From Spirochaetales bacterium (GTDB taxonomy: Bacteria > Spirochaetota > Spirochaetia > Sphaerochaetales > Sphaerochaetaceae): DNA of 63,077 bases. Shown here in pieces: positions 36,248 to 45,110 of this stretch; positions within the stretch are counted from its first letter, which is position 1; each line of letters begins with the position of its first letter. The stretch covers positions 1-63,077 of the forward strand of contig JALEVV010000028.1 in the NCBI GenBank assembly GCA_022788185.1, read 5' to 3'. Below the pieces are notes generated by a model. It made no database searches. It saw only the letters and a list, made by a program, of their open reading frames with translations, and was not told where the DNA came from. Both the position numbers and the translations under genes were made by a program.

Positions 36248-36958
36248 CTCAAATCCTTGAGTAGTTGTAAAACCTATCTGCTCATTGTACAGCTCGCAGA
36301 GATCTTTATCAATTATATAAAAGTCTTCAAAATCTGTTTTGTCGCTATCTTGAATACTGTTTTCAAGCAGAAGAACCTGGATATGCTCATATTCCAACTG
36401 CGTGAAGATAGCAGACAATTCATTATTGTCAAAGAAACAATGAAGATTGACAAAAATTATCAGCTTGATTTTCTCTGACATAACCTTTGCCTTACAATAC
36501 TCAGTGACTCTTTCCATTATCTCATCAGGCTGCTCCAGGTAGAACCTAAAAAGCTTTGATACTTCTAATGCATCAATTTCCTCATACATGGTATTTGGCA
36601 ATGATATTTCCTGCGCAAGATCATACGCCAGAGTATTAAGTTCCTGAACAATAGTGCTGAACCGTCCACCATATTCTGATTTAACCAACGACTTAATTTC
36701 ACCAGATATCTTTGACTGCACCTTTCTCCCATTCGGTTCAATACTGAAAGGATCAAATACCAGAAGAGAATTTCCATTAAGTTCAACAGGTTTGAAATCG
36801 TCAGATAGTATTATAGGTCCTTCCGCTCCCTGTATCTGCTCGTAAACAGCGCTTACTATCCGTCGGAAGTATTTCTTATCTTCAACGACAAGAGTTATAG
36901 GCCGGTTATCATGGAATCTTAACTCAAATGAAAAGAGCGAACTGGTTATCATTATCAT
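36242..36958 (-). CDS. csn2: CRISPR adaptation protein Csn2
   Basis: A 238-residue protein of the type II-A Csn2 family, which forms rings around DNA ends and works with Cas1, Cas2 and Cas9 in spacer acquisition. The best landmarks are FELRFHDNRPITLVVEDKKY, GPIILSDDFKPVEL and the C-terminal KIKLIIFVNLHCFF. Length and position as last cas gene are typical. The start overlaps the cas2 stop (ATGA). The last codon and stop (GTT TGA) are the first six bases of the first CRISPR repeat, so there is no separate leader. Confidence 0.93.
   Translation of the reverse strand: MIMITSSLFSFELRFHDNRPITLVVEDKKYFRRIVSAVYEQIQGAEGPIILSDDFKPVELNGNSLLVFDPFSIEPNGRKVQSKISGEIKSLVKSEYGGRFSTIVQELNTLAYDLAQEISLPNTMYEEIDALEVSKLFRFYLEQPDEIMERVTEYCKAKVMSEKIKLIIFVNLHCFFDNNELSAIFTQLEYEHIQVLLLENSIQDSDKTDFEDFYIIDKDLCELYNEQIGFTTTQGFEV
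36248..36254 (-). promoter_or_regulatory. Leader-anchoring motif ATTTGAG inside csn2
   Basis: On the minus strand ATTTGAG directly abuts the first repeat. In Streptococcus thermophilus this same 7-mer at the leader-repeat junction is known to be needed for polarised spacer integration. Here it is part of the csn2 codons GGA TTT GAG. Confidence 0.6.
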
Positions 36959-37275
36959 ATAAAGACCAGCCTTTCAGTAGTATTCAGAACCTCTGATTCC
37001 GATGTACCAACAAGAAGAACCATTCTTGAGAACTGTTTCTCAGTAACAGTAAGCACCTGAACTATTCCATCAGCAGGTTTATTATTTTTCAATTGAGTCA
37101 TTATCACATTGGCACCTGTGGTATGGAGCAATAATCGTGCATAAACAGACTCCTGTATCATTATAAAACCATTCCTAATTAGGAATTTTCTGAACTTTCG
37201 ATAACTTCTCCTATGACTGACTGTATCAACTGGAAGATCGAAGAATACAATTACACGCATAAATCTAAAACTCAT
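36955..37275 (-). CDS. cas2: CRISPR-associated endoribonuclease-fold protein Cas2
   Basis: A 106-residue ferredoxin-fold protein. ATG 37275 is chosen because MSFRFMRVIVFFDLPVDT matches the usual II-A start; it lies inside the cas1 3' end (11-base overlap). YRKFRKFLIRNGF and VLTVTEKQFSRM are family motifs. It forms the structural core of the Cas1-Cas2 integrase. Confidence 0.95.
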   Translation of the reverse strand: MSFRFMRVIVFFDLPVDTVSHRRSYRKFRKFLIRNGFIMIQESVYARLLLHTTGANVIMTQLKNNKPADGIVQVLTVTEKQFSRMVLLVGTSESEVLNTTERLVFI

Positions 37276-38146
37276 AGCGGAAAAACCTGAGAAGCGATGT
37301 ATCAGATGCACATATGGCATCCAATGCACATCGTGTGTACTTTTTCATTGCCTCCAGCAATGTTCTCCTTTCATTATCAATTACAACATTGCACTCAAGC
37401 ATCCGCAAGATATGCTGTTTATCATCCTTATCAAGTTCATCACCATCCAGGTTCATTTTCAAGACATAATCATCAACAACAGGTCTGAACGGTTCCATCA
37501 GATCTGAAGCAAGATTAAAGCTGTTGAAAGTATTGGAATGGAATATCCCAAGCTGAAGCAAAAAACCATTAGCTGAGATTTCCCTGCTTATGCAGGCCAG
37601 GATTACCTGATAACCATAGTTCAGCCCCGCATTGATTTTAATCTCCTGTCCACGGCCAAAGCTTGTACCAAACAAAGCATTGAAATAAACCTTGGCTGCA
37701 TGCCCTTCCCTATTGGAATTATCACCAATTCCAACTTCAGATGCATACTCCTGCAATTTAAATGCACTCTCACTCAAACCATAATGGTCCAGCAGACTTG
37801 CCTGATTGAGGATCTTCTCTCTTACGATTTCCGTCCAGATCAGATTCTTCTGCTCCTCGGTCCAGGCAATCTGCTGCCTTATCATCTCGCAGGAATCATA
37901 ACTGCCATGATAAGGAACCAGTTCCGAATAAGGTAAACGTTTAGGATCGCAGAACACTATTTTAACTTTCCTTTCAGAAAGAGCATGCAGCAACGAGCAG
38001 GTCAATGATACCGCAGTGTTCTCGATGATCAGGACACTTATCTCATCCAGAAATATTTTCTTCTCAACATCGCCCCGTATCACCAAGTAGTTAAGCCTTA
38101 ATTCAAGCTTAACTCTTGATGACACGAGAACAGTTCTCCAGCCCAT
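37265..38146 (-). CDS. cas1: CRISPR integrase Cas1 (type II)
   Basis: A 293-residue protein that inserts new spacers at the leader-proximal repeat. Predicted metal ligands are Glu147 (NREGHAAKVYF), His203 (LGIFHSNTFNSF) and Glu218 (DLMEPFRP). Its ATG overlaps the last base of the cas9 stop (TAATG), so the cas genes are translated as a coupled unit. Confidence 0.96.
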   Translation of the reverse strand: MGWRTVLVSSRVKLELRLNYLVIRGDVEKKIFLDEISVLIIENTAVSLTCSLLHALSERKVKIVFCDPKRLPYSELVPYHGSYDSCEMIRQQIAWTEEQKNLIWTEIVREKILNQASLLDHYGLSESAFKLQEYASEVGIGDNSNREGHAAKVYFNALFGTSFGRGQEIKINAGLNYGYQVILACISREISANGFLLQLGIFHSNTFNSFNLASDLMEPFRPVVDDYVLKMNLDGDELDKDDKQHILRMLECNVVIDNERRTLLEAMKKYTRCALDAICASDTSLLRFFRYEF

Positions 38147-41100
38147 TACTTCACGACTGTTCTCTTCTCAAACAGTCCGGTAACACTCTGATGGATAACT
38201 ACTATTTTGGGTCCTTCACTCTTTTTTCTTATAGTTTTGGATATAGAAAGGGCACCAGCATGTGGACTTCCACCAATAAATGAGAAATCATTTGTCCCGG
38301 GAGCAGAGGATAAATATTTGATAATATTCTGAAGAATAATCAACTGCTCTTCTATATTCAATCCTTCAAACTTCTCATGTCCTTTTTGCAGTACTCCACA
38401 CTGACATGACGGACGATTAATGTATGAAGGATTCCCAGCTTTCATGGTAAGAAAATCATAGAGCATAATATTATATTCAGAGCTTATTTCATTCCTATTA
38501 TAGGGAAGATAAGAGAGTTTGTTCTTTTGCTTCAGCTGGAATGCCTTTTCGATTTTGTGGATGTAATCCTCAACAAACCAACAGCATCTTAAAGGAACTT
38601 CAATTCTCACCAATATTCCACTACTGGTTTTGCCTGATATTCTCATCCTCATTCCCTTAAACTCAATCAAGTCATTGACCATCAATTTGGGAACAATGAT
38701 AAGTGGTTCTTCAACATTATGTTGCTGTATAAGGAATTGTCCGATATCATCTTTTGTTTTAAGACTGCCTTTCATTGAACAATAAGCTGGGAATATTGAT
38801 ATATCACGTCCCTTTTTATTCTTGTGTTCAGCTATGATGAAATAACTGACTGCCTGTTTATTATAACCTCCGTAGCGTTTTGTCCATTCATCGGCAGAAA
38901 TGTTTTCATCTGTGATTTTCTTGGCAGGAGTAAGCCCTTCAGCCACGTTTCCCTTTACAAGCTGCAAGTCAAACAAGGCTCCGCTGATCTCAGAAACCTG
39001 CTTAGTAAGCCTTACATCATCATTCCAGCACTCTTTCTTAACCGTGACGATAGTACCTGTAAGACCAGGATACCATGCTCCTTCAACTGTCCAGTCAAAC
39101 ATCTTCATCAGGTTATATTTCCAAGTGGGAATATTTGATGAAGTGCTTGATTCAGATGATGTCCTGGAGTCTGAAATATACTTCCAGAAGTTTGATGTGA
39201 ACTTGGTCATATATGTATTGCCGACGACAATGTTCAGATAAGCATCCTTTGCATGGTGCAGATCATTGAGACATCTTGCCTTTGGAATGCTGAAACGCTG
39301 TCTGAAATACGATACATTTCTGGCTTTTGCAAAGACAACTGAAGTTGTCTCACCATAATACCTCCTGAGGATATCAATGGTAGCTTTGGTTGACTGGCTT
39401 ACTTCAACAAGCTGACGGTTGATGAAGCCCTGCAGTTCATCATCGGAAAGAGGTTCTGATCTTGTGAGTCTCCTGTACTTTTCTTTGGAGATAAGCTCCT
39501 TTTTCGCAAGAATCTTCCAGTAATCTGCCATTCGGCTTCTCCATTCCTCGGGGATGGGGACCTTGTTGCTCTTAAGAAGATTCAAACGCTTAAGAGTGAG
39601 TACTCTGTTGCTCAGACTGTCATCAGCAGTGAGGGACTGAGGGAAAATATGATCAATGTCATAAACATTTGTATCGTAAAGTGAATCAATGTCGATCCTT
39701 TCCCCTGAATACATACACCTGCCCATCTGAGTGAAATAAAGATAAAGCTTGTCCTGTCTGGAAATATCCTGCTCTGAGTACTTGTCCAGGGAAATGCTGA
39801 GTTCATCGATTTCTTCTTTAAACAGTCCTTCCTTACGGATGCTTTCATACAATTCCTGCAAAGCCTGTTTGCGGGATTTGGTCCTTCCACTGTTTTCAGA
39901 GTCACCTCGGGCTACTTCAACAAAGACTTTTGCAGGGGCTCTCTTCATAACCTTCTCAAGTTCCTGACACACCTTTAGAGTCTGCCATATCTGACGCTTT
40001 ACTGATGGGGATACATACAGTTCATCAACAAGTTTATAATCAAGCTTATCAATTGCCTGTCCTTTGAGCTGATCAGTTATTCGGTATTCCGGATCGTTGA
40101 TTATCTCCATGAGATTTGAATTCGTGTTCCAAAGGAGAGATATGATCGAAGTAATTTCTCCTGTTCTGGAACTTTCCGCCTGCAGACCAACCAGGAATTC
40201 ACGCGACAGTCGTCCCCACCCTGTGTAACGGCGTTTTGCAATCTCTGATATCTCATCTTTGTCCAAGGCTTCTCCGGCAATTCTGCTGATTGCCTCCAGA
40301 CACATGGAACGGTCATCACCGAACAGTGTGATCTTCTCTATTATTTCCTCAACCTTAGACCACTCAAGCCTCTTCAGTTCGATAATGTCCCTGAAATCAT
40401 AGTAGGATGCAAGGGAAGCCTTTGGTTCACCATCAATTCCGCCGAGAGAAACAGGCTTTGAAGCCCATCCTTTGGAAACGGCATAATCCTTGATCATTTT
40501 TGATGTAACCTTACGGTTTCTTCTGTAAAGATCATCGAAGATATCCTGCTTCTGCTTAACAGTTATCTGGTTTCCATTAATTGTCAGCTTGTTAATTTCA
40601 TTCAGAACCATGAACTTGGAATACAGCAGGGAGTTCCTGGGTATTACCAGAAAATCGGGAAGATATGTACAGTGGCTTTTCATCCTGTTGATGAAATTCT
40701 CAGCACTTGCTGACCTGTCGATCTTCTGATCGAAGTTCCATGGATATACCTTACCATCTTCCCTGCGGACCAGCCATGAATACTTCTTCTGCTCATCTGA
40801 TGAATGGCTGTTCGTTATTGGACCTACGTAGTAGGGTATTCTGAAGGTAAGAAGCATGACTATCTTCTCACTGACGGAATAACCGCTTTCATCCTTTTCA
40901 TTGAGGAAAGGCAGATACTGAGAGGCATTTGCAAGGATCGCCTCCAGTTCCATTTTATGAAGCTGATACGGAATTACACTGTTCCTGCTGCTTATGAGAA
41001 GAGGAAGAAATGATTCGGTTTCAAGCTTTTCGGATAATTCCTTTAATATGTCCACATCACATTCATCAGCTTTGATCTTCTTTAATATACCTGAAGTATT

Positions 41101-42261
41101 CTTCTTGAATTCATCATAGCTGCAGCGACGAAGAGTCTTCTTGCCTGTTCTGTTGTCCTGAATCACACCGATATAATTAGAGAAGCAACCTTTCTTCTCC
41201 GAGTGGAAATAATCCTCATACTCCTGTTCAGAGAGATATTTCCTGAAAATATACTTGAGTGATGCAAGATCCTTTCTGTTCTCCGCATACTGTCTTATCT
41301 TTCCTTCAGACACACTGCTGCAGCCATCCAGGATGTCAGCAAGCAGAATGTAATCGTAAATGGCCTTGAGACTGATGAGCAGCATGGTCCTGTCATCATC
41401 ATTAAGAAGTCCTTCCAGCATAGGTAGCCTGACGTCTTCGAAATCCGAGTCCTTAAAGCAGACTGATTCATTGAAGAGCTCACTGTCCTCCTCCAGTGCA
41501 AAAAGGTTCTTCAATTGCACCTTGTTACCATTAATGAGCTTTATGATACTGTCACCGATCTTCTTATCCGTACACGAACAGGCAGCAGACATTTTCTCTT
41601 TTCGCTCCGAAGGTCTCCTGATTCTGAATGTTTCCTGAAATTCAGCCAGATCACCGAAAGCGAAAGAAAAATCCTCATCATCACAGGAGAAAATCTGATT
41701 AATCAGACTTTCAGTGTTCTTTAGCAGCTCTGATGCATCAGTTACTGCCTTCATGTTTTCACCCGGAAACAGGAAATGCCCTCTGTTTTTCAGAATATGA
41801 TGAATCGCAAGATAGACCAGTCTTGGATCATGATATTCCCTGCTATTCATCAGCTCATAACGCAGGTGAAATATCGTGGGATAATCCCTGAAGTATTCAG
41901 AATCAGTGTATTCCTTATCTCCGAAAAGGGCATATTTGCAGTCAACGTCTTTATCTTCACGGAAATACTTACTGTTTTCCAGTCTCCTGAAGAAGAGTGG
42001 ATCAACCTTATCAATTTCTTCAGCAAAAAGATCCTGCAGGATGTTCAGGCGCTCTTTCCTGCGCATCGTCCTTCTTCTGGAACACCTTGCCATGCGTCTG
42101 TCTGCAGCTGTTTTTGCCTCATCAAACAGTCTTACACCCATCATTCTCTTACCGTTGAAGGTAAGGACATTGTAATCAGTGTCAGTCACTGCCCACCCCA
42201 CTGAAGTTGTACCGCAGTCCAGACCCAGATAGTAGTCACCATGATATTCGTTAGCTTCCAT
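38146..42261 (-). CDS. cas9: RNA-guided DNA endonuclease Cas9, type II-A
   Basis: A 1371-residue effector that cuts DNA matched by a crRNA:tracrRNA pair. RuvC-I has Asp15 (YLGLDCGTTSVGWAVTD), the Arg-rich bridge helix follows (RRMARCSRRRTMRRKERL), RuvC-II has Glu782 (KVFVEVARG), HNH has His871 (YDIDHIFPQS) and RuvC-III has His1003/Asp1006 (LHHAKDAYLN). All catalytic residues are present. Length and the accompanying csn2 give subtype II-A; the N-terminus is close to what I remember of Treponema denticola Cas9. The ribosome site GGAGGTG precedes ATG 42261. The PAM cannot be read from sequence alone. Confidence 0.98.
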   Translation of the reverse strand: MEANEYHGDYYLGLDCGTTSVGWAVTDTDYNVLTFNGKRMMGVRLFDEAKTAADRRMARCSRRRTMRRKERLNILQDLFAEEIDKVDPLFFRRLENSKYFREDKDVDCKYALFGDKEYTDSEYFRDYPTIFHLRYELMNSREYHDPRLVYLAIHHILKNRGHFLFPGENMKAVTDASELLKNTESLINQIFSCDDEDFSFAFGDLAEFQETFRIRRPSERKEKMSAACSCTDKKIGDSIIKLINGNKVQLKNLFALEEDSELFNESVCFKDSDFEDVRLPMLEGLLNDDDRTMLLISLKAIYDYILLADILDGCSSVSEGKIRQYAENRKDLASLKYIFRKYLSEQEYEDYFHSEKKGCFSNYIGVIQDNRTGKKTLRRCSYDEFKKNTSGILKKIKADECDVDILKELSEKLETESFLPLLISSRNSVIPYQLHKMELEAILANASQYLPFLNEKDESGYSVSEKIVMLLTFRIPYYVGPITNSHSSDEQKKYSWLVRREDGKVYPWNFDQKIDRSASAENFINRMKSHCTYLPDFLVIPRNSLLYSKFMVLNEINKLTINGNQITVKQKQDIFDDLYRRNRKVTSKMIKDYAVSKGWASKPVSLGGIDGEPKASLASYYDFRDIIELKRLEWSKVEEIIEKITLFGDDRSMCLEAISRIAGEALDKDEISEIAKRRYTGWGRLSREFLVGLQAESSRTGEITSIISLLWNTNSNLMEIINDPEYRITDQLKGQAIDKLDYKLVDELYVSPSVKRQIWQTLKVCQELEKVMKRAPAKVFVEVARGDSENSGRTKSRKQALQELYESIRKEGLFKEEIDELSISLDKYSEQDISRQDKLYLYFTQMGRCMYSGERIDIDSLYDTNVYDIDHIFPQSLTADDSLSNRVLTLKRLNLLKSNKVPIPEEWRSRMADYWKILAKKELISKEKYRRLTRSEPLSDDELQGFINRQLVEVSQSTKATIDILRRYYGETTSVVFAKARNVSYFRQRFSIPKARCLNDLHHAKDAYLNIVVGNTYMTKFTSNFWKYISDSRTSSESSTSSNIPTWKYNLMKMFDWTVEGAWYPGLTGTIVTVKKECWNDDVRLTKQVSEISGALFDLQLVKGNVAEGLTPAKKITDENISADEWTKRYGGYNKQAVSYFIIAEHKNKKGRDISIFPAYCSMKGSLKTKDDIGQFLIQQHNVEEPLIIVPKLMVNDLIEFKGMRMRISGKTSSGILVRIEVPLRCCWFVEDYIHKIEKAFQLKQKNKLSYLPYNRNEISSEYNIMLYDFLTMKAGNPSYINRPSCQCGVLQKGHEKFEGLNIEEQLIILQNIIKYLSSAPGTNDFSFIGGSPHAGALSISKTIRKKSEGPKIVVIHQSVTGLFEKRTVVK

Positions 42262-42434
42262 TTACACACCTCCGGAATTAATTATGATAAATTTTAAATT
42301 ACCAAAATCCTGAAATAAACCTGTTTCAAATCAAAATTGGTCGGAAATGCCGTATTTCAGTGATTTTTTCTTTTCTCCGATCCGTACGTAAGCAATTAAG
42401 TATCAAACCTGCGGCAAAAAATAAAAAACAGGGG

Positions 42435-42462
42435 TTGACGCTCAAATAAATCGTGGTAGAAT
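42435..42462 (+). promoter_or_regulatory. Promoter of the tracrRNA
   Basis: TTGACG (42435-42440) and TAGAAT (42457-42462) with a 16-base spacer. The predicted start near 42469 is exactly where the anti-repeat begins. Confidence 0.75.
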
Positions 42463-42468
42463 GTAATC

Positions 42469-42564
42469 AGATTTTACACACAATGTTCAAACAAAAACAT
42501 GTTCAAACCGTCCGCAAGGACTAACCCCTAGGGGGTAGAAAGAGAGGCATATGCCTCTTTTTTT
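42469..42564 (+). ncRNA. tracrRNA, divergent from cas9
   Basis: The RNA begins with the anti-repeat AGATTTTACACAC, then AATG, then TTCAAAC, complementary to the crRNA repeat start except for a bulge (4 bases here against 2 in the crRNA), as is usual for II-A. Next come a nexus-like hairpin GTCC-GCAA-GGAC (42510-42521), an ACCCC/GGGGT stem (42524-42536) and a terminator AGAGGCAT/ATGCCTCT followed by seven T. An 8-mer GTTCAAAC occurs twice (42485 and 42500). Total length is about 96 bases. Confidence 0.88.
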
Positions 42565-42625
42565 GTTTTCCTTTCGAAGAATATGCAGGTGGTTGCCATT
42601 GCTGACAGCCACCGTAAGATTATTA

Positions 42626-43555
42626 TCAGAGAATCGCACTTCCGTCAGAAAAGCTTCCATACGTAGTGTTCCATTCACTCTGATCAGCACTGACACCGAG
42701 GAATTCGGTCCTGAGTGGCAAGTCCAGGGTGGCATCGATCACGAAGGTGTCGTAATCACGGAAGTAGGAGAACTCATCGTACTTTGCCTGTAGGAGAAGC
42801 ACGTTGGAGAAGCTGTACTTCTCATTGTCATAGACACTGTCACGGAAAAGTTCACCGCACTGGAGCACTGTTGCCCTGGGAGTGATGTGTGTTCCGTTCT
42901 CATCCACAGCGCCCGAGTATGCGGCGGCAACGGACCAGCTTGCCCAGGTTCCCATCGAGTGGCCTGAAATACCGAGTCTTGTGTTATCGACATACGGAAG
43001 TGACGCAAGGTATGCATATGCCGCAATACCGCCCATCGAGCTGTCAGCCACCTCTGAGCCGTCAGAGCCCTTTGAGTATCTGTCATTGAAGAAAGTCAGG
43101 GTTGAGAAGTTCATGAGAACCTTATATCTCAGGGGGCCTGAGATCATAACATAGGTCTTATCAGCTTCACTGTCGTTACCGTAGCTTACCGTAACCTTAT
43201 GATCGGTCCAGCCGCGTTCCCTCATGGGAATAGGTGTGTCACCATGTCCGTACTCATCGATGACAAGGACAACGACACCTCTTCTTGAAAGCTCCATTGC
43301 ATAGGCCGCACTGGTCTCATGGTCATTCTGATAACCATGAAGAAGCAGGACACCCGGTGCCCTGTTTCCGGCAGTTGCACCATCCGGGATGTAAAGCTTA
43401 TATGCAACATCACCTCTGTCTGTAGTAATGAATCCTGTTTATATGTTTACCCTGCCGCCATCCCTCTGGATTCTGTCGGCGATGAACAGAGCGGCAAAAC
43501 ATAGGATCACGAGAATGGCAAGCGCCATAATGTTTGATTTCAGGTTCTTTTTCAC
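42626..43555 (-). pseudogene. Broken alpha/beta-hydrolase gene (dienelactone-hydrolase-like)
   Basis: From GTG 43555 (ribosome site GGGGG) the frame encodes a membrane anchor (NIMALAILVILCFAALFI) and then meets an in-frame TAA at 43439-43441, codon 39. The same frame continues with hydrolase sequence: VLLLHGYQNDHE, VLVIDEYGHGD, the nucleophile elbow LGISGHSMGTWAS and LQAKYDEFSYF. It then stops early at SFSDGSAIL, before the catalytic His expected in this family. One nonsense change plus loss of the C-terminus make it a pseudogene. It lies between the tracrRNA and the Rpn locus. Confidence 0.75.
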
Positions 43556-43792
43556 AGGAAGCCCCCTATGAGGGATATATTATCACGGACATACCCAAGC
43601 AGAACAATACAATTTTCAAGTCAGACGCTTTTCCGGACTCAGGATATTACCTGATAATGATTTACTGTCGTGAATTATATTTTTCCACTTCAGAAAACAG
43701 ATATTGTTACCCGGTCAGGAACGGAGAAAATAACGTTTCCGGTTTATTATTAGTAGGAACGTGTAAAGAGAGTTCCTGAAGGAGTTTTCCAT

Positions 43793-44752
43793 ATGGAAAG
43801 GAAAATTGAAATGTCTGCATTTCGTGAGCGGCTCAGGCTCATGACTCCGATGAACAATCTTATGATGAGTGCAATGTTTGACTCAAACAGGAATCTGACG
43901 GAGGAACTTCTCAAAGCAATTCTCAAGTTTGATCTTGAGGTCGTCAGGGTGGAATCCCTGAGAACATTACCGGGAGTAATGCTCGGAAAGTCTCCACAGC
44001 TTGATGTCCTGGCACGGCTCAACGACGGAAGCTATGTGAACATTGAAGTACAGATCAGGGATGAAGGGGCCGATCCCAGACGACTCAGGTACTATAAAGC
44101 CCGTCTTGATTCCCGTCAGCTGATGACAGGAGATGACTACTCTTTTCTCCAGGATGTGTATGTAATCATGATTACTGAAAATGACATATTCGGAAGAGGC
44201 TGGATGATCTATCCTTTCAGTTACAATGTACCCGGTACGGACTTGTCTTTGGAAACCGGGGAACATATTATTTATGTAAACAGGTCTGCTGAGTATGACT
44301 CATCAAGACTTGCTGACTTCCTTCATGACTTTGGCTGTTCTGATCCATCTGAGATGAGGATCATGGCCATGAAGGATGCATCCAGGTTCTATAAGAACAC
44401 TGAAGAAGGAGTGAAGATCATGTATGACCGCTATAACGAAGTGTATGCTGAAGGAATGGATGAAGGCCTCAGAATCGGCAGAGATGAGGGCCTCAAAATC
44501 GGCAGGACTGAAGGAATCAATATAGGCAGGGATGAAGGTCTTAGGATTGGCAAGGATGAGGGCCTTAGAATCGGCAGAACTGAAGGTATCGCTATCGGCA
44601 GGAAGCAGGCTGAATTGGAAACCTCAGTACGAATGGCTGCTGCCAATATCAGAAAGTATCATGAAAGTGTGTCTGAAGCTGCCGCTGATATAGGCATGAG
44701 CGAGGAAGATTTCCTGGAGAATACCGAAATGCTTGGTATTACCATCCGGTAA
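43793..44752 (+). CDS. Rpn-family PD-(D/E)XK nuclease (RpnL-like toxin/defence protein)
   Basis: A 319-residue protein of the recombination-promoting nuclease / PD-(D/E)XK transposase-like family. The nuclease core shows Asp71 and Glu85-x-Gln87 (QLDVLARLNDGSYVNIEVQ), then HIIYVNRSAEY. After residue 210 the C-terminal domain carries a helix of 8-residue repeats (IGRDEGLK, IGRTEGIN, IGRDEGLR, IGKDEGLR, IGRTEGIA) and ends in ESVSEAAADIGMSEEDF. In E. coli, full-length Rpn is a toxic anti-phage DNase held in check by its separately translated C-terminal part. Here an internal start and two downstream copies of that part are present. Confidence 0.85.
   Translation: MERKIEMSAFRERLRLMTPMNNLMMSAMFDSNRNLTEELLKAILKFDLEVVRVESLRTLPGVMLGKSPQLDVLARLNDGSYVNIEVQIRDEGADPRRLRYYKARLDSRQLMTGDDYSFLQDVYVIMITENDIFGRGWMIYPFSYNVPGTDLSLETGEHIIYVNRSAEYDSSRLADFLHDFGCSDPSEMRIMAMKDASRFYKNTEEGVKIMYDRYNEVYAEGMDEGLRIGRDEGLKIGRTEGINIGRDEGLRIGKDEGLRIGRTEGIAIGRKQAELETSVRMAAANIRKYHESVSEAAADIGMSEEDFLENTEMLGITIR
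44420..44752 (+). CDS. Predicted internal RpnS-like product (antitoxin) of the Rpn gene
   Basis: ATG 44420 lies in frame inside the Rpn gene, eight bases after a perfect AAGGAG (44406-44411). It would give a 110-residue protein, MYDRYNEVYAEGM..., made only of the repeat helix and C-terminal end. The E. coli precedent (intragenic RpnS antitoxins) and the two free copies that start at the same Met support its use. Expression is inferred. Confidence 0.6.
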   Translation: MYDRYNEVYAEGMDEGLRIGRDEGLKIGRTEGINIGRDEGLRIGKDEGLRIGRTEGIAIGRKQAELETSVRMAAANIRKYHESVSEAAADIGMSEEDFLENTEMLGITIR

Positions 44753-44793
44753 TTCCGGATTCGTTTCAGTTTTCTGAAGGAGACAGGAAGACC

Positions 44794-45078
44794 ATGTATG
44801 ACCGCTATAATGAAGTGTATGCTGAAGGAATGGATGAAGGCCTCAGAATCGGCAGAACTGAAGGTATCAATATAGGCAGGGATGAGGGCCTCAGGGTCGG
44901 CAGGGTTGAAGGTATCGAGATTGGCAGGAAGCAGGCTGAAAGGGAAACCTCAGTACGAATGGCTGCTGCCAATATCAGAAAATACAGTGAGAGTGTTTCA
45001 GAAGCTGCCGCAGATATAGGCATGAGCGAGGAAGAGTTCCTGAAAACGGCCGAAATGCTCGGCATTACCATCTGTTAA
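44794..45078 (+). CDS. Stand-alone copy 1 of the Rpn C-terminal domain
   Basis: A 94-residue protein, MYDRYNEVYAEGMDEGLR..., almost identical to the end of Rpn but with only three full 8-residue repeats before IGRKQAE. It has its own AAGGAG eleven bases upstream and an intact stop. It begins 41 bases after the Rpn stop and carries no nuclease domain. It is likely an extra antitoxin or a spare cassette for recombination with the parent gene. Confidence 0.72.
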   Translation: MYDRYNEVYAEGMDEGLRIGRTEGINIGRDEGLRVGRVEGIEIGRKQAERETSVRMAAANIRKYSESVSEAAADIGMSEEEFLKTAEMLGITIC

Positions 45079-45110
45079 TTCCGGATTCGTTTCAGTTTTC
45101 TGAAGGAGAC

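Noticed and set aside
43793-44752. Rpn gene as an active insertion element
   Set aside because: Although the family is often labelled transposase-like, there are no terminal inverted repeats or target duplications, and the local repeats are C-terminal duplications only.
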